Shown: positions 46,951-60,540, numbered from the stretch's first letter. The stretch is DNA of 64,000 nucleotides from a beta proteobacterium L13 (GCA_000335715.1 AMYZ01000001.1:62001-126000), one strand, 5' to 3'. The notes: generated from the sequence alone by a model not told the origin. Program-made: numbers and translations.

Positions 46951-49206
46951 CTAGCGGACGGGTTCGTCTACGGGCGCGCCGGCTTGCTGTAGCCAGTACA
47001 GCATCTGGTGGCGGGCGCTGATGAAGTCCAGCGCTTGTAGCGCATTGGCCAGGCGCTGGTTGGCCGCCGTATCGTAGCTGTCCAGCTGGCTGGCTATGTC
47101 GTGGTAGACGCGTTTGGCGCGGATATTGCGTTCGCGCAGTAGCTGGTCCAGTGTCTGCAGCGCGGCCAGGGGCAGGCTGCCTGCAGGTGCCTCTTCTGTA
47201 TTTTGTGCCGGCTGTTCTCCTGGCAGTAGCGCCAGGCTGGCATTGGCTTCTTCCATGGCGCGCAGCAGGGCCGGCATGAGTATGCCTGCGCCTTCGCTAT
47301 CGCCATTGGCTAGCGCAAGCTCTACCGATGCGGCAGCTTTTTGCAGCTGCGCGATGTGCAGTGTGGCGGCGACTCCCTTGAGCGAGTGCGCCAGCCGCAT
47401 GGCTTCTTGTGGCTGGCCGGCTGCCAGCGTTGCCTGAATCTGCAGTGCTGCCTGAGCGTAGTCCTGGCGCATGCGCAGCAACAGTTTGTATAGCAAGCTG
47501 GTTTTGCCGCCCAGCTGCTGCTGCGCCGCCTGCAGGTCGAAACCGGGCAGGTCGGGCAGGCTAATGGGGCTTTCCGTCGTGGGCATGGCTTTGCCTTTTG
47601 CGGCGGCCTTGGGGGCAACCCAGCGTAGCAGGGTAGTCACCAGCGCGTCAGGGTTGATCGGTTTGCTCAGATGGTCATTCATCCCGGCGTCCAGCGAGCG
47701 TTGCCGTTCACTTTCCATGGCGTGGGCAGTCATGGCAATAATGGGCAGCTGGCTGGCGCTGTATTGCTGGCGGATATGGCGCGTCGCCTGCAGGCCGTCT
47801 ACTTGCGGCATCTGGATATCCATCAGAATGGCATCAAAGCGCTTGTTCGGGTGCAGTGCGGCAGCGATGGCTTGCTGGCCATTGCTTACCGCCTCTACCC
47901 GGGCTCCGAGCGAGCGCAGCAGGTGGCATTCAAATTCCTGCAGCAGCTCATTGTCTTCTGCCAATAGTAGGTATAGCCCAGCTAGTGCCTGGTCGTGTAT
48001 CAAGCTTGGCGCCAGTTGCGTGTCTGCAGGGCTGGCTGGTGGCTCGCCGGGGTGCAGGCGGACGCTGAAGCGGAAAGTCGAGCCCTCGCCTGGTACGCTG
48101 GTGACGCGAATATCACCATGCATCAGCTGCACCAGTTGGCGGCAGATCACCAAACCCAGGCCAGAGCCACCAAAGCGGCGGGTAGTGGAGGTATCGGCCT
48201 GGCTGAATGACTGGAACAGCCGGTCGACTTGCGCGGGGGTCATGCCAATGCCGGTATCGCTGACAGCGCAGTGCAGCGTGTAATCCTGGCCGGCGCCGGC
48301 CTGGCCATGGATGGCAATGCGCACCTGGCCGTGCTCGGTAAACTTCAGCGCATTATTACTGAGGTTCAGCAGTATCTGCCCCAATCGCAAGGGGTCGCCA
48401 CGCAGCCATGGTGGAATGCTCGGGTCGATATCCAGGGTAAGCATCAGCTTCTTCTGTGCCGCCTGCATCCGGATGATGTCTTCCAGATTGCGGATCACAT
48501 CGTCCAGGGTAAAGCTGACGTTTTCCAGCACCAGTTTGCCGGCCTCGATCTTGGAAAAGTCCAGGATATCGTTGATCACGCCCAGCAGTGTCTTGGCAGC
48601 CGCATCTACTTTTTGCAGGTTTTCACGCTGCGCGGCCTGCAGTTTGCTCTCCAGCGTCAGGTGGGTATACCCCAGCACGGCGGTTAAGGGCGTACGGATT
48701 TCGTGGCTCATATTGGCCAGAAAATCGCTTTTGGCCCGCGTGGCGGCTTCTGAGGCCTCTTTGGCAAGATGCAGGGCGTCGGTTTTCTCGTTCAGTTGCA
48801 GCATCACCTGGCGAAACGCATCCAGTGACTGCGCCATGCTGCCGAGTTCGTCCGGGTGCGTATCGTCCAGCGCCTGGCCTGGTTCACCCTGCTGCATTTG
48901 CTGCATGGCACGGGCTAGCTGACGCAGACGGCTGCCCAGCACGCGCTCCACGTAGTAGTAGGCTACGGCCACAGTCAGCAGCAGGCCGGATAGCACCAGT
49001 AGCCACAGCATGATGCTGCCTTGTGTCAGCTGCTGTTGGAGTACGGCCAGCTGGCGGGCGTCGGGCTGGCTGGCCAGCAGCTGTACCACGTGCCGATAGC
49101 TCCATATGGCTACCCCTGCAGTCAGCAGAAGGGGCAGCAACAATACCAGAATGGCGCGCTGGAGCTGTCTGGTAATGCTATGGGTAGCTGGGCTGGGGGC
49201 GGGCAA
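46951..49206 (-). CDS. Hybrid sensor histidine kinase (HisKA-HATPase-REC-HPt)
   Basis: The 751-aa membrane kinase has two helices (about 18-36 and 64-84), so only about 27 periplasmic residues; a HAMP-like linker; a HisKA domain with H168 (FLANMSHEIRTPL); HATPase (NNALKFTEHG, DTGIGM, GGSGLGL); a receiver with D463 (ILMDIQMPQ); and a C-terminal HPt with H607 (RLAHSLKGVAATL). The tripartite phosphorelay resembles BarA/ArcB. No response regulator is next to it. The signal is unknown; the tiny loop suggests membrane or cytoplasmic sensing. Confidence 0.88.
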   Translation of the reverse strand: MPAPSPATHSITRQLQRAILVLLLPLLLTAGVAIWSYRHVVQLLASQPDARQLAVLQQQLTQGSIMLWLLVLSGLLLTVAVAYYYVERVLGSRLRQLARAMQQMQQGEPGQALDDTHPDELGSMAQSLDAFRQVMLQLNEKTDALHLAKEASEAATRAKSDFLANMSHEIRTPLTAVLGYTHLTLESKLQAAQRENLQKVDAAAKTLLGVINDILDFSKIEAGKLVLENVSFTLDDVIRNLEDIIRMQAAQKKLMLTLDIDPSIPPWLRGDPLRLGQILLNLSNNALKFTEHGQVRIAIHGQAGAGQDYTLHCAVSDTGIGMTPAQVDRLFQSFSQADTSTTRRFGGSGLGLVICRQLVQLMHGDIRVTSVPGEGSTFRFSVRLHPGEPPASPADTQLAPSLIHDQALAGLYLLLAEDNELLQEFECHLLRSLGARVEAVSNGQQAIAAALHPNKRFDAILMDIQMPQVDGLQATRHIRQQYSASQLPIIAMTAHAMESERQRSLDAGMNDHLSKPINPDALVTTLLRWVAPKAAAKGKAMPTTESPISLPDLPGFDLQAAQQQLGGKTSLLYKLLLRMRQDYAQAALQIQATLAAGQPQEAMRLAHSLKGVAATLHIAQLQKAAASVELALANGDSEGAGILMPALLRAMEEANASLALLPGEQPAQNTEEAPAGSLPLAALQTLDQLLRERNIRAKRVYHDIASQLDSYDTAANQRLANALQALDFISARHQMLYWLQQAGAPVDEPVR

Positions 49207-49322
49207 GACTGCTCCTGTATGCAGATGGTTTTTGCTATGCAGCCGTAACGCTAAAGCTTATCGACATAGCTGGCAAGGCGCCCTTGATCTGGCGCACGAT
49301 TTATCGGATTTGCTTGACACAG

Positions 49323-49510
49323 TTACGGCAGTGTTGCGCAGATGGCATCCAGACCGGGCACGATATCGGTAAACAGCGGGCGTTGAGCAGGCACAGTAGC
49401 CAAGCAGGCAGCTTGCAGCGCGGCTAGTGTGTCCCGAAGAAGCTGCTCGACAGGCTCTGCCGGGTAATGCCGGCCAGCGCACTGCTGCGCAGCTGTTCTA
49501 GTGTATGCAT
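49323..49510 (-). pseudogene. Remnant of a leucine-rich-repeat/protein-kinase-type gene (probable internal deletion)
   Basis: From ATG 49510 the sequence reads MHTLEQLRSSALAGITR, then a stop soon after. In another frame it continues as LLRDTLAALQAACLATVPAQ and RPLFTDIVPGLDAICATLP to a TAA at 49325-49323. The first part resembles the N-terminus of bacterial LRR-containing kinase-like proteins (…LEQLRSGxLAGxTRL…); the second resembles a kinase C-terminal helix (AxRPxFxDIVxxLDAI). Everything between appears deleted, with a frameshift. Recognition is from memory; confidence is moderate. Confidence 0.45.
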
Positions 49511-49532
49511 GGGTGGCCTGTTTCAGGGCAAG

Positions 49533-49560
49533 ACAAAGCCCGCTATCGGGCGGGCTTTGT
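49533..49560. terminator. Hairpin upstream of the guaA 3' repeat
   Basis: ACAAAGCCCGC/GCGGGCTTTGT stem. Either strand could use it; the T-richer side favours the minus strand (guaA read-through) but the T run is short. Confidence 0.6.
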
Positions 49561-49574
49561 AAGTCGGGCTGCTG

Positions 49575-49602
49575 TTGCGGCCAACCTCAAGGTTGGCCGC
49601 AA
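49575..49602 (-). terminator. Palindrome of paired repeats just after guaA
   Basis: Two repeat copies in inverted order (core TGCGGCCAA at 49576, TTGGCCGCA at 49593) form a 28-base near-perfect palindrome beginning 5 bases after the guaA stop (49607). The T run is weak, so it is a hairpin with probable 3'-end function rather than a textbook terminator. Confidence 0.6.
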
Positions 49603-49606
49603 GGGC

Positions 49607-51184
49607 TTATTCCCACTCGATGGTTGCCGGCGGTTTGCCCGATACATCGTAAACCACGCGGTTCAGGCCGCGTACTTCGTTGATGATGCGGTTGGACACG
49701 CGGCCCAGCAGGCTGTACGGCAGCTCGGCCCAGTGGGCGGTCATGAAGTCGCTGGTAACCACGGCACGCAGGGCGCATACGTAGTCGTAGGTGCGGCCAT
49801 CGCCCATGACGCCTACCGATTTCACCGGCAGGAACACGGCAAATGCCTGGCTGGTGAGCTCGTACCAGTTTTTGCCGGTTTTTTCGTCGATGGTGTTACG
49901 CAGCTCTTCGATGAAGATGGCGTCGGCACAGCGCAGCAGGTCGGCGTATTCCATTTTCACTTCACCCAGAATGCGCACGCCCAGACCCGGGCCCGGGAAC
50001 GGGTGGCGGTAAACCATGTCGTGCGGCAGGCCCAGGGCCACGCCCAGCTGGCGTACTTCGTCCTTGAACAGGTCGCGCAGCGGTTCCAGCAGCTTCAGGT
50101 TCATGTCGTCCGGCAGGCCGCCCACGTTGTGGTGGCTCTTGATGGCGTGGGCTTTGCCGGTTTTGGCGCCGGCAGACTCGATCACGTCCGGGTAGATGGT
50201 GCCTTGTGCCAGCCATTTGGCGTTGGTGAGCTTGCCGGATTCGCGCTGGAATACCTCGACGAATTCACCACCGATGATTTTGCGCTTTTTCTCCGGGTCG
50301 GCTTCGCCGGCCAGCTTGCTCATGAACTGTTCGGTAGCATCGACGTGGATCACTTTCACGCCCAGGTTCTGCGCGAACATTTCCATCACCATCTTGCCTT
50401 CGTTCAGGCGCAGCAGGCCGTGGTCTACAAAGACGCAGGTGAGCTGGTCGCCGATGGCGCGGTGGATCAGGGCGGCGGCTACGGACGAGTCCACACCGCC
50501 GGACAGGCCGAGGATGACTTCTTCGTTGCCGACCTGGTCGCGGATTTTCTGTACCGCTTCTTCGATGTAGTTCGGCATGGTCCAGCTAGGCTTGGCATTG
50601 GCCACATGCAGTACGAAGCGGTGCAGCATTTCGGTGCCGCGCTTGGTGTGGGTCACTTCCGGGTGGAACTGTACGGCGTAGAAACCGCGTGCTTCGTCGG
50701 CCATGGCGGCGATCGGGCAGGACGGGGTTTCGGCAATCACGTTAAAGCCGGCGGGCAGTGCGGTGACTTTGTCGCCGTGGCTCATCCACACGTCCAGGAA
50801 GCCGTTACCGGCGTCGTCTACGTGGTCTTGCAGGCCTTCCAGCAATTTGGAGTGGTGGCGGGCCTGGATCTGGGCGTAGCCGAACTCGCGCTTGTCGCCG
50901 GCTTCCACTTTGCCGCCCAGGGTCTGGGCCATGAACTGCATGCCGTAGCAGATGCCCAGTACGGGCACGCCTAGTTCAAATACGGCCGGGTCGGCCTGGT
51001 AGTCGGACTCGTACACCGAGTTGGGGCCACCGGAGAGAATGATGGCTTTCGGGGCGAAGGCACGGATCTCGTCTATGGGCATGTCGAACGGGTGCAGCTC
51101 GCAGTAAACATGCGCTTCACGTACACGGCGCGCGATCAGCTGGGTGACCTGGGAGCCGAAATCGAGGATGAGGATTTTGTCCAT
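49607..51184 (-). CDS. guaA: GMP synthase (glutamine-hydrolysing)
   Basis: Converts XMP to GMP with glutamine and ATP. The 525 aa have an N-terminal class-I amidotransferase with C79 (GICYGMQ) and the His-Glu pair in FHPEVTH; an ATP-PPase loop [15 protein letters not shown]; and a C-terminal dimer domain with [16 protein letters not shown]. The usual length. It is upstream of nothing cotranscribed; the repeat palindrome sits right behind its stop. Confidence 0.96.
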   Translation of the reverse strand: MDKILILDFGSQVTQLIARRVREAHVYCELHPFDMPIDEIRAFAPKAIILSGGPNSVYESDYQADPAVFELGVPVLGICYGMQFMAQTLGGKVEAGDKREFGYAQIQARHHSKLLEGLQDHVDDAGNGFLDVWMSHGDKVTALPAGFNVIAETPSCPIAAMADEARGFYAVQFHPEVTHTKRGTEMLHRFVLHVANAKPSWTMPNYIEEAVQKIRDQVGNEEVILGLSGGVDSSVAAALIHRAIGDQLTCVFVDHGLLRLNEGKMVMEMFAQNLGVKVIHVDATEQFMSKLAGEADPEKKRKIIGGEFVEVFQRESGKLTNAKWLAQGTIYPDVIESAGAKTGKAHAIKSHHNVGGLPDDMNLKLLEPLRDLFKDEVRQLGVALGLPHDMVYRHPFPGPGLGVRILGEVKMEYADLLRCADAIFIEELRNTIDEKTGKNWYELTSQAFAVFLPVKSVGVMGDGRTYDYVCALRAVVTSDFMTAHWAELPYSLLGRVSNRIINEVRGLNRVVYDVSGKPPATIEWE

Positions 51185-51243
51185 GACTGTCCTTGAAGGT
51201 AAAAAACTGGCAGGTAGCCAGTAATGCTTGGAATACGTTTACT

Positions 51244-51585
51244 TTAGTCGTTACCGGCCACGCGGCGCTGGCGTCTTTCCGGTATGCGTTCGCTGCGGGC
51301 GATCAGCATCAGCAAGCCCAGCAGGATCATGCCCAGCGACAGCATGTGGCTCAGGCGCAGTTTGTCTTCGTCAAACAGATAAACCGCTACGCCGGCGTAC
51401 ATCAGCATGGGGGCGGTAACGATAGTGGATTTGGTGAGGCCATCTACCACCAGCAAGACGACGCCGCTGGCGGCCAGCAGCAGGGCCAGCAGGGTGGTGG
51501 TGTCAGGCAGCAGTGCGCTGCTTTTCAGGAACCACAGCAGGCCCAGGACGATGAGGATAAGCGGCTGGAAGGCGCTGGATTTCAT
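51244..51585 (-). CDS. Small membrane protein, unknown function
   Basis: The 113-aa protein has four predicted helices (about 8-20, 32-50, 55-70, 78-95) and a basic C-terminus. I do not recognise the family. It starts 3 bases before the smpB stop region on the same strand, so it is probably cotranscribed with smpB; it is not clearly linked to guaA, which lies downstream after a 60-base gap. Confidence 0.6.
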   Translation of the reverse strand: MKSSAFQPLILIVLGLLWFLKSSALLPDTTTLLALLLAASGVVLLVVDGLTKSTIVTAPMLMYAGVAVYLFDEDKLRLSHMLSLGMILLGLLMLIARSERIPERRQRRVAGND

Positions 51586-51588
51586 GGT

Positions 51589-52035
51589 TTAGCCTTTGTT
51601 GCGGATCAGGCGCTGTTTTTCGCGCTGCCATTCGCGTTCTTTTTCGGTTTCACGCTTGTCGTGCTGCTTCTTGCCTTTGGCCAGGCCGATGTCGGCCTTG
51701 ATATTGCCTTTGCTGAAGTGCAGGTTCAGCGCCACCATGGTGTAGCCGGCGCGTTCCACCTTGCCGATGAGGCGGCTGATCTGCTCTTGCTTGAGCAGCA
51801 GTTTGCGGTCGCGCACCGGGTCGGGTTTGATGTGGGTAGAGGCGGATTGCAGCGGGGTAATGTGGCAGCCAAACAGGTAGAAAGCGCCGTTACGGTAAAT
51901 GACGTAGCTTTCTTTCAGCTGTACGCGCCCGGCGCGAATCGCTTTGACCTCCCAGCCTTCCAGTACCAGACCGGCTTCGAGTTGTTCCTCGATAAAGTAG
52001 TCGTGGAAGGCCTTGCGGTTGTCGATAATGCTCAT
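51589..52035 (-). CDS. smpB: tmRNA-binding protein SmpB
   Basis: Binds tmRNA and delivers it to stalled ribosomes. The 148 aa from ATG 52035 ([22 protein letters not shown]) show [20 protein letters not shown] and the highly basic C-terminal tail ([22 protein letters not shown]) that mimics a tRNA anticodon arm. The frame extends 21 codons further but that part lacks family similarity. The ssrA RNA is not in this window. Confidence 0.95.
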   Translation of the reverse strand: MSIIDNRKAFHDYFIEEQLEAGLVLEGWEVKAIRAGRVQLKESYVIYRNGAFYLFGCHITPLQSASTHIKPDPVRDRKLLLKQEQISRLIGKVERAGYTMVALNLHFSKGNIKADIGLAKGKKQHDKRETEKEREWQREKQRLIRNKG

Positions 52036-52187
52036 GGCTGCCAGATAAAGAGGTTTGCAGGGAATCGCGCATTCTAGCAGATTCGGTGCTTTCGCCAAAG
52101 TGCCGAAAATTCAGGGGCTTGTCCTGGCGGCTTGCCCGCAGGGGCGGGCATTGTGTAACCTTCCACCTTTCTTTTGCCGGTTGAACC

Positions 52188-52625
52188 ATGCAAGTCGTCG
52201 AAAAAAACGTGCTGGTGGCGCACACGCCCGAGCAGATGTTCCGTCTGGTAGACGAAGTCAGCCAGTACCCGCGCTTTTTGCCGTGGTGTGCCAGGGGCGA
52301 GGAGCACTCGCGCGAGGGCGATACCCTGGTGGCCAGCCTGCATATCGATTACCTGAGAGTGAAGCAGCATTTCACCACGCGTAACGTGAACCAGCCGCCC
52401 TCTACCATTCTGATGCAGCTGGTGGATGGCCCGTTCAAGTTTCTGGAAGGGCGCTGGCACTTTCACCCGCTGGGCGAGGTAGGGTGCAAGGTGGAGTTTC
52501 GCCTGAGCTACGAGTTTTCCAGCAAGCTGCTGGAAACCATTATCGGCCCGGTATTCGGCCACATTTCCGGCACGCTGGTGGATGCGTTCATCAAGGAAGC
52601 CGACCGGGTATACGGCGATGACTGA
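52188..52625 (+). CDS. ratA: RatA-type coenzyme Q-binding (START-like) protein
   Basis: The 145-aa START/polyketide-cyclase fold protein is related to E. coli RatA and to mitochondrial Coq10. VLVAHTPEQMFRLVDEVSQYPRFLPWC and FPGP-like FKFLEGRWHFHPL are typical. RatA has been described as a toxin that blocks ribosome assembly, while Coq10-like proteins aid ubiquinone use; which applies is undetermined. It overlaps the RnfH gene and is divergent from smpB, the usual arrangement. Confidence 0.9.
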   Translation: MQVVEKNVLVAHTPEQMFRLVDEVSQYPRFLPWCARGEEHSREGDTLVASLHIDYLRVKQHFTTRNVNQPPSTILMQLVDGPFKFLEGRWHFHPLGEVGCKVEFRLSYEFSSKLLETIIGPVFGHISGTLVDAFIKEADRVYGDD

Positions 52626-52923
52626 GCGCATTGCGGTAGAGGTGGCCTACGCGCTGCCTGCGCGCCAGAAGATCGTGCGCCTGACGTTGGCCGCAGGCAG
52701 TAATGCGCTGCAGGCGGTGCAGGCGTCGGGGTTGGCCGCAGAGTTTGCCGATATTGACATGGCCAACCTCAAGCTGGGTATTTTCAGCAAGGCGATCAAG
52801 GCTGATACCGTGCTGCGCGAGGGCGACAGGGTGGAGATCTACCGCCCGCTGCAGGCCGACCCGAAAGCGGTGCGCAGACAGCGTGCCGAAGCCGGCCTGA
52901 CCATGAAGAAGGGGGGCGACTAG
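52618..52923 (+). CDS. RnfH/RatB family ubiquitin-fold protein
   Basis: About 101 aa from ATG 52618 (MTERIAVEVAYALPARQKIV), a beta-grasp fold protein usually found next to ratA. It ends with a basic tail (KAVRRQRAEAGLTMKKGGD). It overlaps the ratA stop by 8 bases. Two in-frame TTGGCCGCA copies (52687, 52732) make it the densest gene in the window for this repeat, each encoding Leu-Ala-Ala. Confidence 0.85.
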   Translation: MTERIAVEVAYALPARQKIVRLTLAAGSNALQAVQASGLAAEFADIDMANLKLGIFSKAIKADTVLREGDRVEIYRPLQADPKAVRRQRAEAGLTMKKGGD

Positions 52924-52964
52924 CCCGCCATCAGAGCGCGGCCAAAGGTTGGCCGCAGATAAAG

Positions 52965-52990
52965 CAAAACGGCGCCGCGGCGCCGTTTTG
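52965..52990. terminator. Bidirectional terminator after the RnfH gene
   Basis: CAAAACGGCG-CCGCGG-CGCCGTTTTG palindrome, A/T on both sides, between convergent genes. Confidence 0.85.
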
Positions 52991-53006
52991 CTTGGGTAGG
53001 TCTGGC

Positions 53007-54806
53007 TTAGTTTTCGGCCGATAGCGTGCGGTTCTTGCCCGCCAGCTTGGCCTGATACATGGCACGGTCGGCGCGCTCGATCACATCGCAATCCTGTTCG
53101 CCACGGTGCCACAGCGCCACGCCGGCACTAAAGGTAACCACCAGCTTGTCCTGGTTGGCCAGGAAGAAGTTTTTGGTCAGCTCGCGCTGCAGGCGTTGTA
53201 CCAGCTCTACGGCTTCGTTCACCGGCGTGTCCGGCAGGATCACCACGAATTCTTCGCCACCAAAGCGGCCAACAATGTCGGACGTGCGCAGGCTGTGGTG
53301 CATCATGTCCACCAGATACTTCAGCACGTCGTCACCGGTCAGGTGGCCGTAGCGGTCGTTCAGCTGCTTGAAGTTGTCCACGTCGATCAACGCGACCGAC
53401 AAGGGTTGGCCGCTGCGTTCGGCACGGTGGATTTCGCGGTCGAAATGCTCTTCCAGGCCACGGCGGTTGAAGGCGCCGGTGAGCTGGTCTTCCTTCACTT
53501 TGGCGCTGGCGGCTTCCAGCGCTTTTTCCAGTTCGCCAATGCGGCTTTGTGCCGACTGGACATCCTGCTTGGCGGCCAGCAGTTCGCTGTGCGACTGCTT
53601 GAGGCTGTCTTGCATATTGGCAGTGTCAGACAGCAGGTCTTGCAAGATGCCGGTGAGCTCGCTGGCGTTCTGCGAGCTCTTGATGCGTTCGCTGTGGCTA
53701 CTGATGCGCTGGTGGAAATCACCGGTGTGGTCGGTCATCAGCGACAGCTTGTCCAGGAAGGTATCCAGCAGGGCGCGCAGCGAGCTAGTAGCTTCGTCCA
53801 GCGAGTGGCGCAGGTTGCCCTGTTTGTGGATGACTTCTTTCAGGCTGGATTCCAGCTGGTAGATGTGCTGGATCGAAATATTGGGCTGCGACAGGATTTG
53901 CTGCAGGCTGGCGATCTGGCCAACCAGGTAGCTGTCGGAGCGGTTCAGCTCGGCCACATTTTGCAGCATCAACTGCATCAGGCCGGACAGGCCGGATACC
54001 AGACGCTTGTCATCCTGCGAGATCAGCTCCAGGCGGATCAGGAAGGCGCGCAAACGCGGGAAGAAGCTGCCGATCTCGTCGTCCGCTTCAATGTGTTGCA
54101 GTGCCTGCTGTACTTCGTCGAACAGCGGCATCATTTCCGGGTAGTGCACCAGACGCGGCTCTATGCCGAACTTCAGCGCGTATTGCAGCACTTCCATCCA
54201 GGCGCGCCACTGGCTGCTGGCCATTACGGTGCTGCTGACGGCTGCGGGGAGGGCTTCGGCAGCTGCGGTGTCGGTGTCGTTCTCCAGGCCTGCTACTTCT
54301 ATGCCGGCGCTGTTATTGCTGCCGGGCTGTAGCCAGGTCTTGGCCAGGTTGGCCAGTTTTTCGTTGAGCTCGTCAGGTGCATTGCCAAAGGTGGCAATGA
54401 CCCGTTCCAGTGCTGACTGTTTGTAGCGCTGCCCCATATCGGGGGTGCGGGTTTCCCAGGCGCGGATCAGGTCCAGCACCAGTTGGCCCCAGCTCTGGGT
54501 CACTTCACGGCTGCGCTGGTGCAGGGTGGACAAATCCATGACCAGCTGCGGGATAAGCTCCCACTTTTCGTCTTCGATGGCTTTGCGCAGCTTGGTGAGG
54601 GCGATCTTGTAGCTGGAATCTGCAGAGGGCAGGTTTTCAAAGGCACGTAGTATCAGCTCGGCCAGCTTGTTCTTGCGGGTTTCCTGCGGTACCTGAGCGA
54701 TTTCGCAGTAGACGCGCTCAAAGTTGTCCGGTGTGGGCAACAGCTTGCGCATGGTCAGCTGTTTGAGGGTTTCCCGTGCGGTATCGATGGGATTATGTGT
54801 CGTCAT
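53007..54806 (-). CDS. Diguanylate cyclase with large N-terminal region
   Basis: About 599 aa from ATG 54806 (MTTHNPIDTARETLKQLTMRKL). A long, largely helical N-terminal part (about 1-420) including coiled-coil stretches (SLKQSHSELLAAKQDVQSAQ) is followed by a GGDEF domain with active-site RFGGEEFVVILPD and KVKEDQLTGAFNRRG at its start. It should make cyclic-di-GMP from GTP. The sensory function of the N-terminus is unknown; no membrane segment was seen. Confidence 0.85.
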   Translation of the reverse strand: MTTHNPIDTARETLKQLTMRKLLPTPDNFERVYCEIAQVPQETRKNKLAELILRAFENLPSADSSYKIALTKLRKAIEDEKWELIPQLVMDLSTLHQRSREVTQSWGQLVLDLIRAWETRTPDMGQRYKQSALERVIATFGNAPDELNEKLANLAKTWLQPGSNNSAGIEVAGLENDTDTAAAEALPAAVSSTVMASSQWRAWMEVLQYALKFGIEPRLVHYPEMMPLFDEVQQALQHIEADDEIGSFFPRLRAFLIRLELISQDDKRLVSGLSGLMQLMLQNVAELNRSDSYLVGQIASLQQILSQPNISIQHIYQLESSLKEVIHKQGNLRHSLDEATSSLRALLDTFLDKLSLMTDHTGDFHQRISSHSERIKSSQNASELTGILQDLLSDTANMQDSLKQSHSELLAAKQDVQSAQSRIGELEKALEAASAKVKEDQLTGAFNRRGLEEHFDREIHRAERSGQPLSVALIDVDNFKQLNDRYGHLTGDDVLKYLVDMMHHSLRTSDIVGRFGGEEFVVILPDTPVNEAVELVQRLQRELTKNFFLANQDKLVVTFSAGVALWHRGEQDCDVIERADRAMYQAKLAGKNRTLSAEN

Positions 54807-54881
54807 AGACCAGACCCTGTAGCCTTTGTAGCCTGCCATTTATATCGTTATCGGTAGTGGCCTGAGGCGCGTCAATATACG

Positions 54882-55178
54882 CTATTGCTGCGCGGGTGGT
54901 GCATTGGCCGTATCAAGAAGCTGGAAAAATACCTCACCTTTGCGGATCATGCCAAGCTCATTGCGTGCACGCTCCTCAATTGCGGCGGTTCCTTGCTTCA
55001 GATCACGCACTTCTGCATCCAGAGCAGCGTTGCGGCGTACCAGCACCAGGTTGGCCGCACGCTGTTCTTCAACCTGTTTATCAAGCTGCCAGACCCTGAG
55101 CCAGCTGCCCTTGCCCAGCCATAATGGCCATTGCAAGGCAGAGAGCAAGATGATCAGCATCAGGGTCAGGCGGCGCAT
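54882..55178 (-). CDS. ftsB: Cell-division protein FtsB
   Basis: The 98-aa bitopic protein has one N-terminal helix (about 5-20) followed by a coiled coil ([31 protein letters not shown]), the FtsB/DivIC layout, acting in the divisome with FtsL and FtsQ. It lies 2 bases after eno, a conserved linkage. One repeat core (55051) lies in the gene. Confidence 0.9.
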   Translation of the reverse strand: MRRLTLMLIILLSALQWPLWLGKGSWLRVWQLDKQVEEQRAANLVLVRRNAALDAEVRDLKQGTAAIEERARNELGMIRKGEVFFQLLDTANAPPAQQ

Positions 55179-55180
55179 GA

Positions 55181-57404
<2,224 letters not shown>

Positions 57405-57424
57405 GGTGTGTCCTTTCAAGGCAA

Positions 57425-57470
57425 GGTTGGCCGCAAGTCCTGCAGGGGTCTGCAGGAGCTGCGGCCAACC
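57425..57470. repeat. Nested inverted repeats (cruciform) between pyrG and kdsA
   Basis: Outer arms AGGTTGGCCGCA... and ...TGCGGCCAACC (cores 57427 and 57460) enclose an inner perfect 8-bp stem TCCTGCAG/CTGCAGGA with GGGT loop. No T run. It lies 22 bases upstream of the kdsA start on the minus strand, so in mRNA it would be in the intercistronic gap. Confidence 0.9.
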
Positions 57471-57500
57471 GTTAACAGGCTGAGTAAGGCAAAACGCTTA

Positions 57501-59617
<2,117 letters not shown>

Positions 59618-59851
59618 ATGGCGCGTGTTTGCAAAGTCACCGGCAAGCGTCCGATGACCGGGAACAATGTGTCCCACGCCAATAACAAAACTAAGCGTCG
59701 TTTTCTGCCGAACCTGCAGTATCGCAAGTTCTGGGTAGAGAGCGAAAACCGTTGGGTACGTCTGCGTATCTCCAACGCTGCTCTGCGTACTATTGACAAG
59801 GTAGGCATTGATGCAGTTCTGGCCGACCTGCGTGCTCGCGGCGAACTGTAA
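59618..59851 (+). CDS. rpmB: Ribosomal protein L28
   Basis: 77-aa protein of the 50S subunit. [34 protein letters not shown] is the family start, typical length. Operon with rpmG (29-base gap). Confidence 0.97.
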   Translation: MARVCKVTGKRPMTGNNVSHANNKTKRRFLPNLQYRKFWVESENRWVRLRISNAALRTIDKVGIDAVLADLRARGEL

Positions 59852-59880
59852 TTAACTCGACCGAAGCTTAAGGATTAGCC

Positions 59881-60036
59881 ATGCGCGACAAGATCAAACT
59901 GGAATCGACTGCAGGTACTGGTCATTTCTACACCACCACCAAGAACAAGCGCACCATGCCGGAAAAAATGGAGATCAAAAAGTTTGATCCCGTTGCCCGC
60001 AAGCATGTTCTGTACAAAGAAACCAAACTGAAATAA
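59881..60036 (+). CDS. rpmG: Ribosomal protein L33
   Basis: 51-aa protein of the 50S subunit, read as [20 protein letters not shown], then [20 protein letters not shown] and [14 protein letters not shown] 59881, stop TAA 60034-60036. The zinc-binding cysteine pairs of some L33 forms are absent, so this is the C-minus form. Missed by length cut-offs. Confidence 0.96.
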   Translation: MRDKIKLESTAGTGHFYTTTKNKRTMPEKMEIKKFDPVARKHVLYKETKLK

Positions 60037-60083
60037 TTTGGCTTCTTTACGGTGGCGCTCCTTCGGGAGGGCACCTGTTGATA

Positions 60084-60118
60084 ACAAACCCCCGGCCTAG
60101 GCTGGGGGTTTGTTTTTT
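60084..60118 (+). terminator. Terminator after rpmG
   Basis: ACAAACCCCCGGCC...GGCTGGGGGTTTG stem followed by seven Ts. A smaller UUCG-loop hairpin lies just upstream at 60050-60074 (GGTGGCGCTCC-TTCG-GGAGGGCACC). Confidence 0.85.
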
Positions 60119-60237
60119 GTGGGTGCATGCATGGGGATTCGATAGCCATGCAGGCTGTTTGTGGCCCTGATTGTGTAGCGCGTGCAGGTGTTTGTCTTGT
60201 TGTCATTTATACTGCCTGCCTGAATAGGGGGAATCGC

Positions 60238-60480
60238 ATGCGTTTGCTTGGGATGGTGGCCTTGTTGGCCGCAGCTGGGGTGATGTCGGGTTGTGCCGTG
60301 GTGTCGGTAGCGGGTGCTGCCGTATCGGTGGCTTCGACCGCCGTGTCGGTAGGCGCTACCGTGGTGGGTACCGCGGTCGATGTGACGGCGGCTGGCGTGA
60401 AAGCGGTGGCCAATGCTGGTAGCAGCACGCCTGAGCCGGCGGCTTGCCCCGCTGGTATGGTGTGTACACCGGCGCCTTGA
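60238..60480 (+). CDS. Small lipoprotein-like protein, unknown function
   Basis: 80 aa from ATG 60238 (MRLLGMVALLAAAGVMSGCA), AGGGGG upstream. The signal peptide ends in a lipobox-like VMSGC. The mature part is an Ala/Val/Thr-rich run with a Ser/Pro linker and CPAG...CTPAP end. I do not recognise a family. It contains GTTGGCCGCA at 60264-60273. Followed by a bidirectional terminator shared with mutL. Confidence 0.7.
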   Translation: MRLLGMVALLAAAGVMSGCAVVSVAGAAVSVASTAVSVGATVVGTAVDVTAAGVKAVANAGSSTPEPAACPAGMVCTPAP

Positions 60481-60500
60481 GGCGCTGCGGTCGTGGCATG

Positions 60501-60530
60501 AAAAAAGCCTGGCGTACGCTAGGCTTTTTT
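60501..60530. terminator. Bidirectional terminator between the lipoprotein gene and mutL
   Basis: AAAAAAGCCTGGCG/CGCTAGGCTTTTTT stem, A and T runs on both sides. Confidence 0.88.
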
Positions 60531-60540
60531 CATGGTGGTG

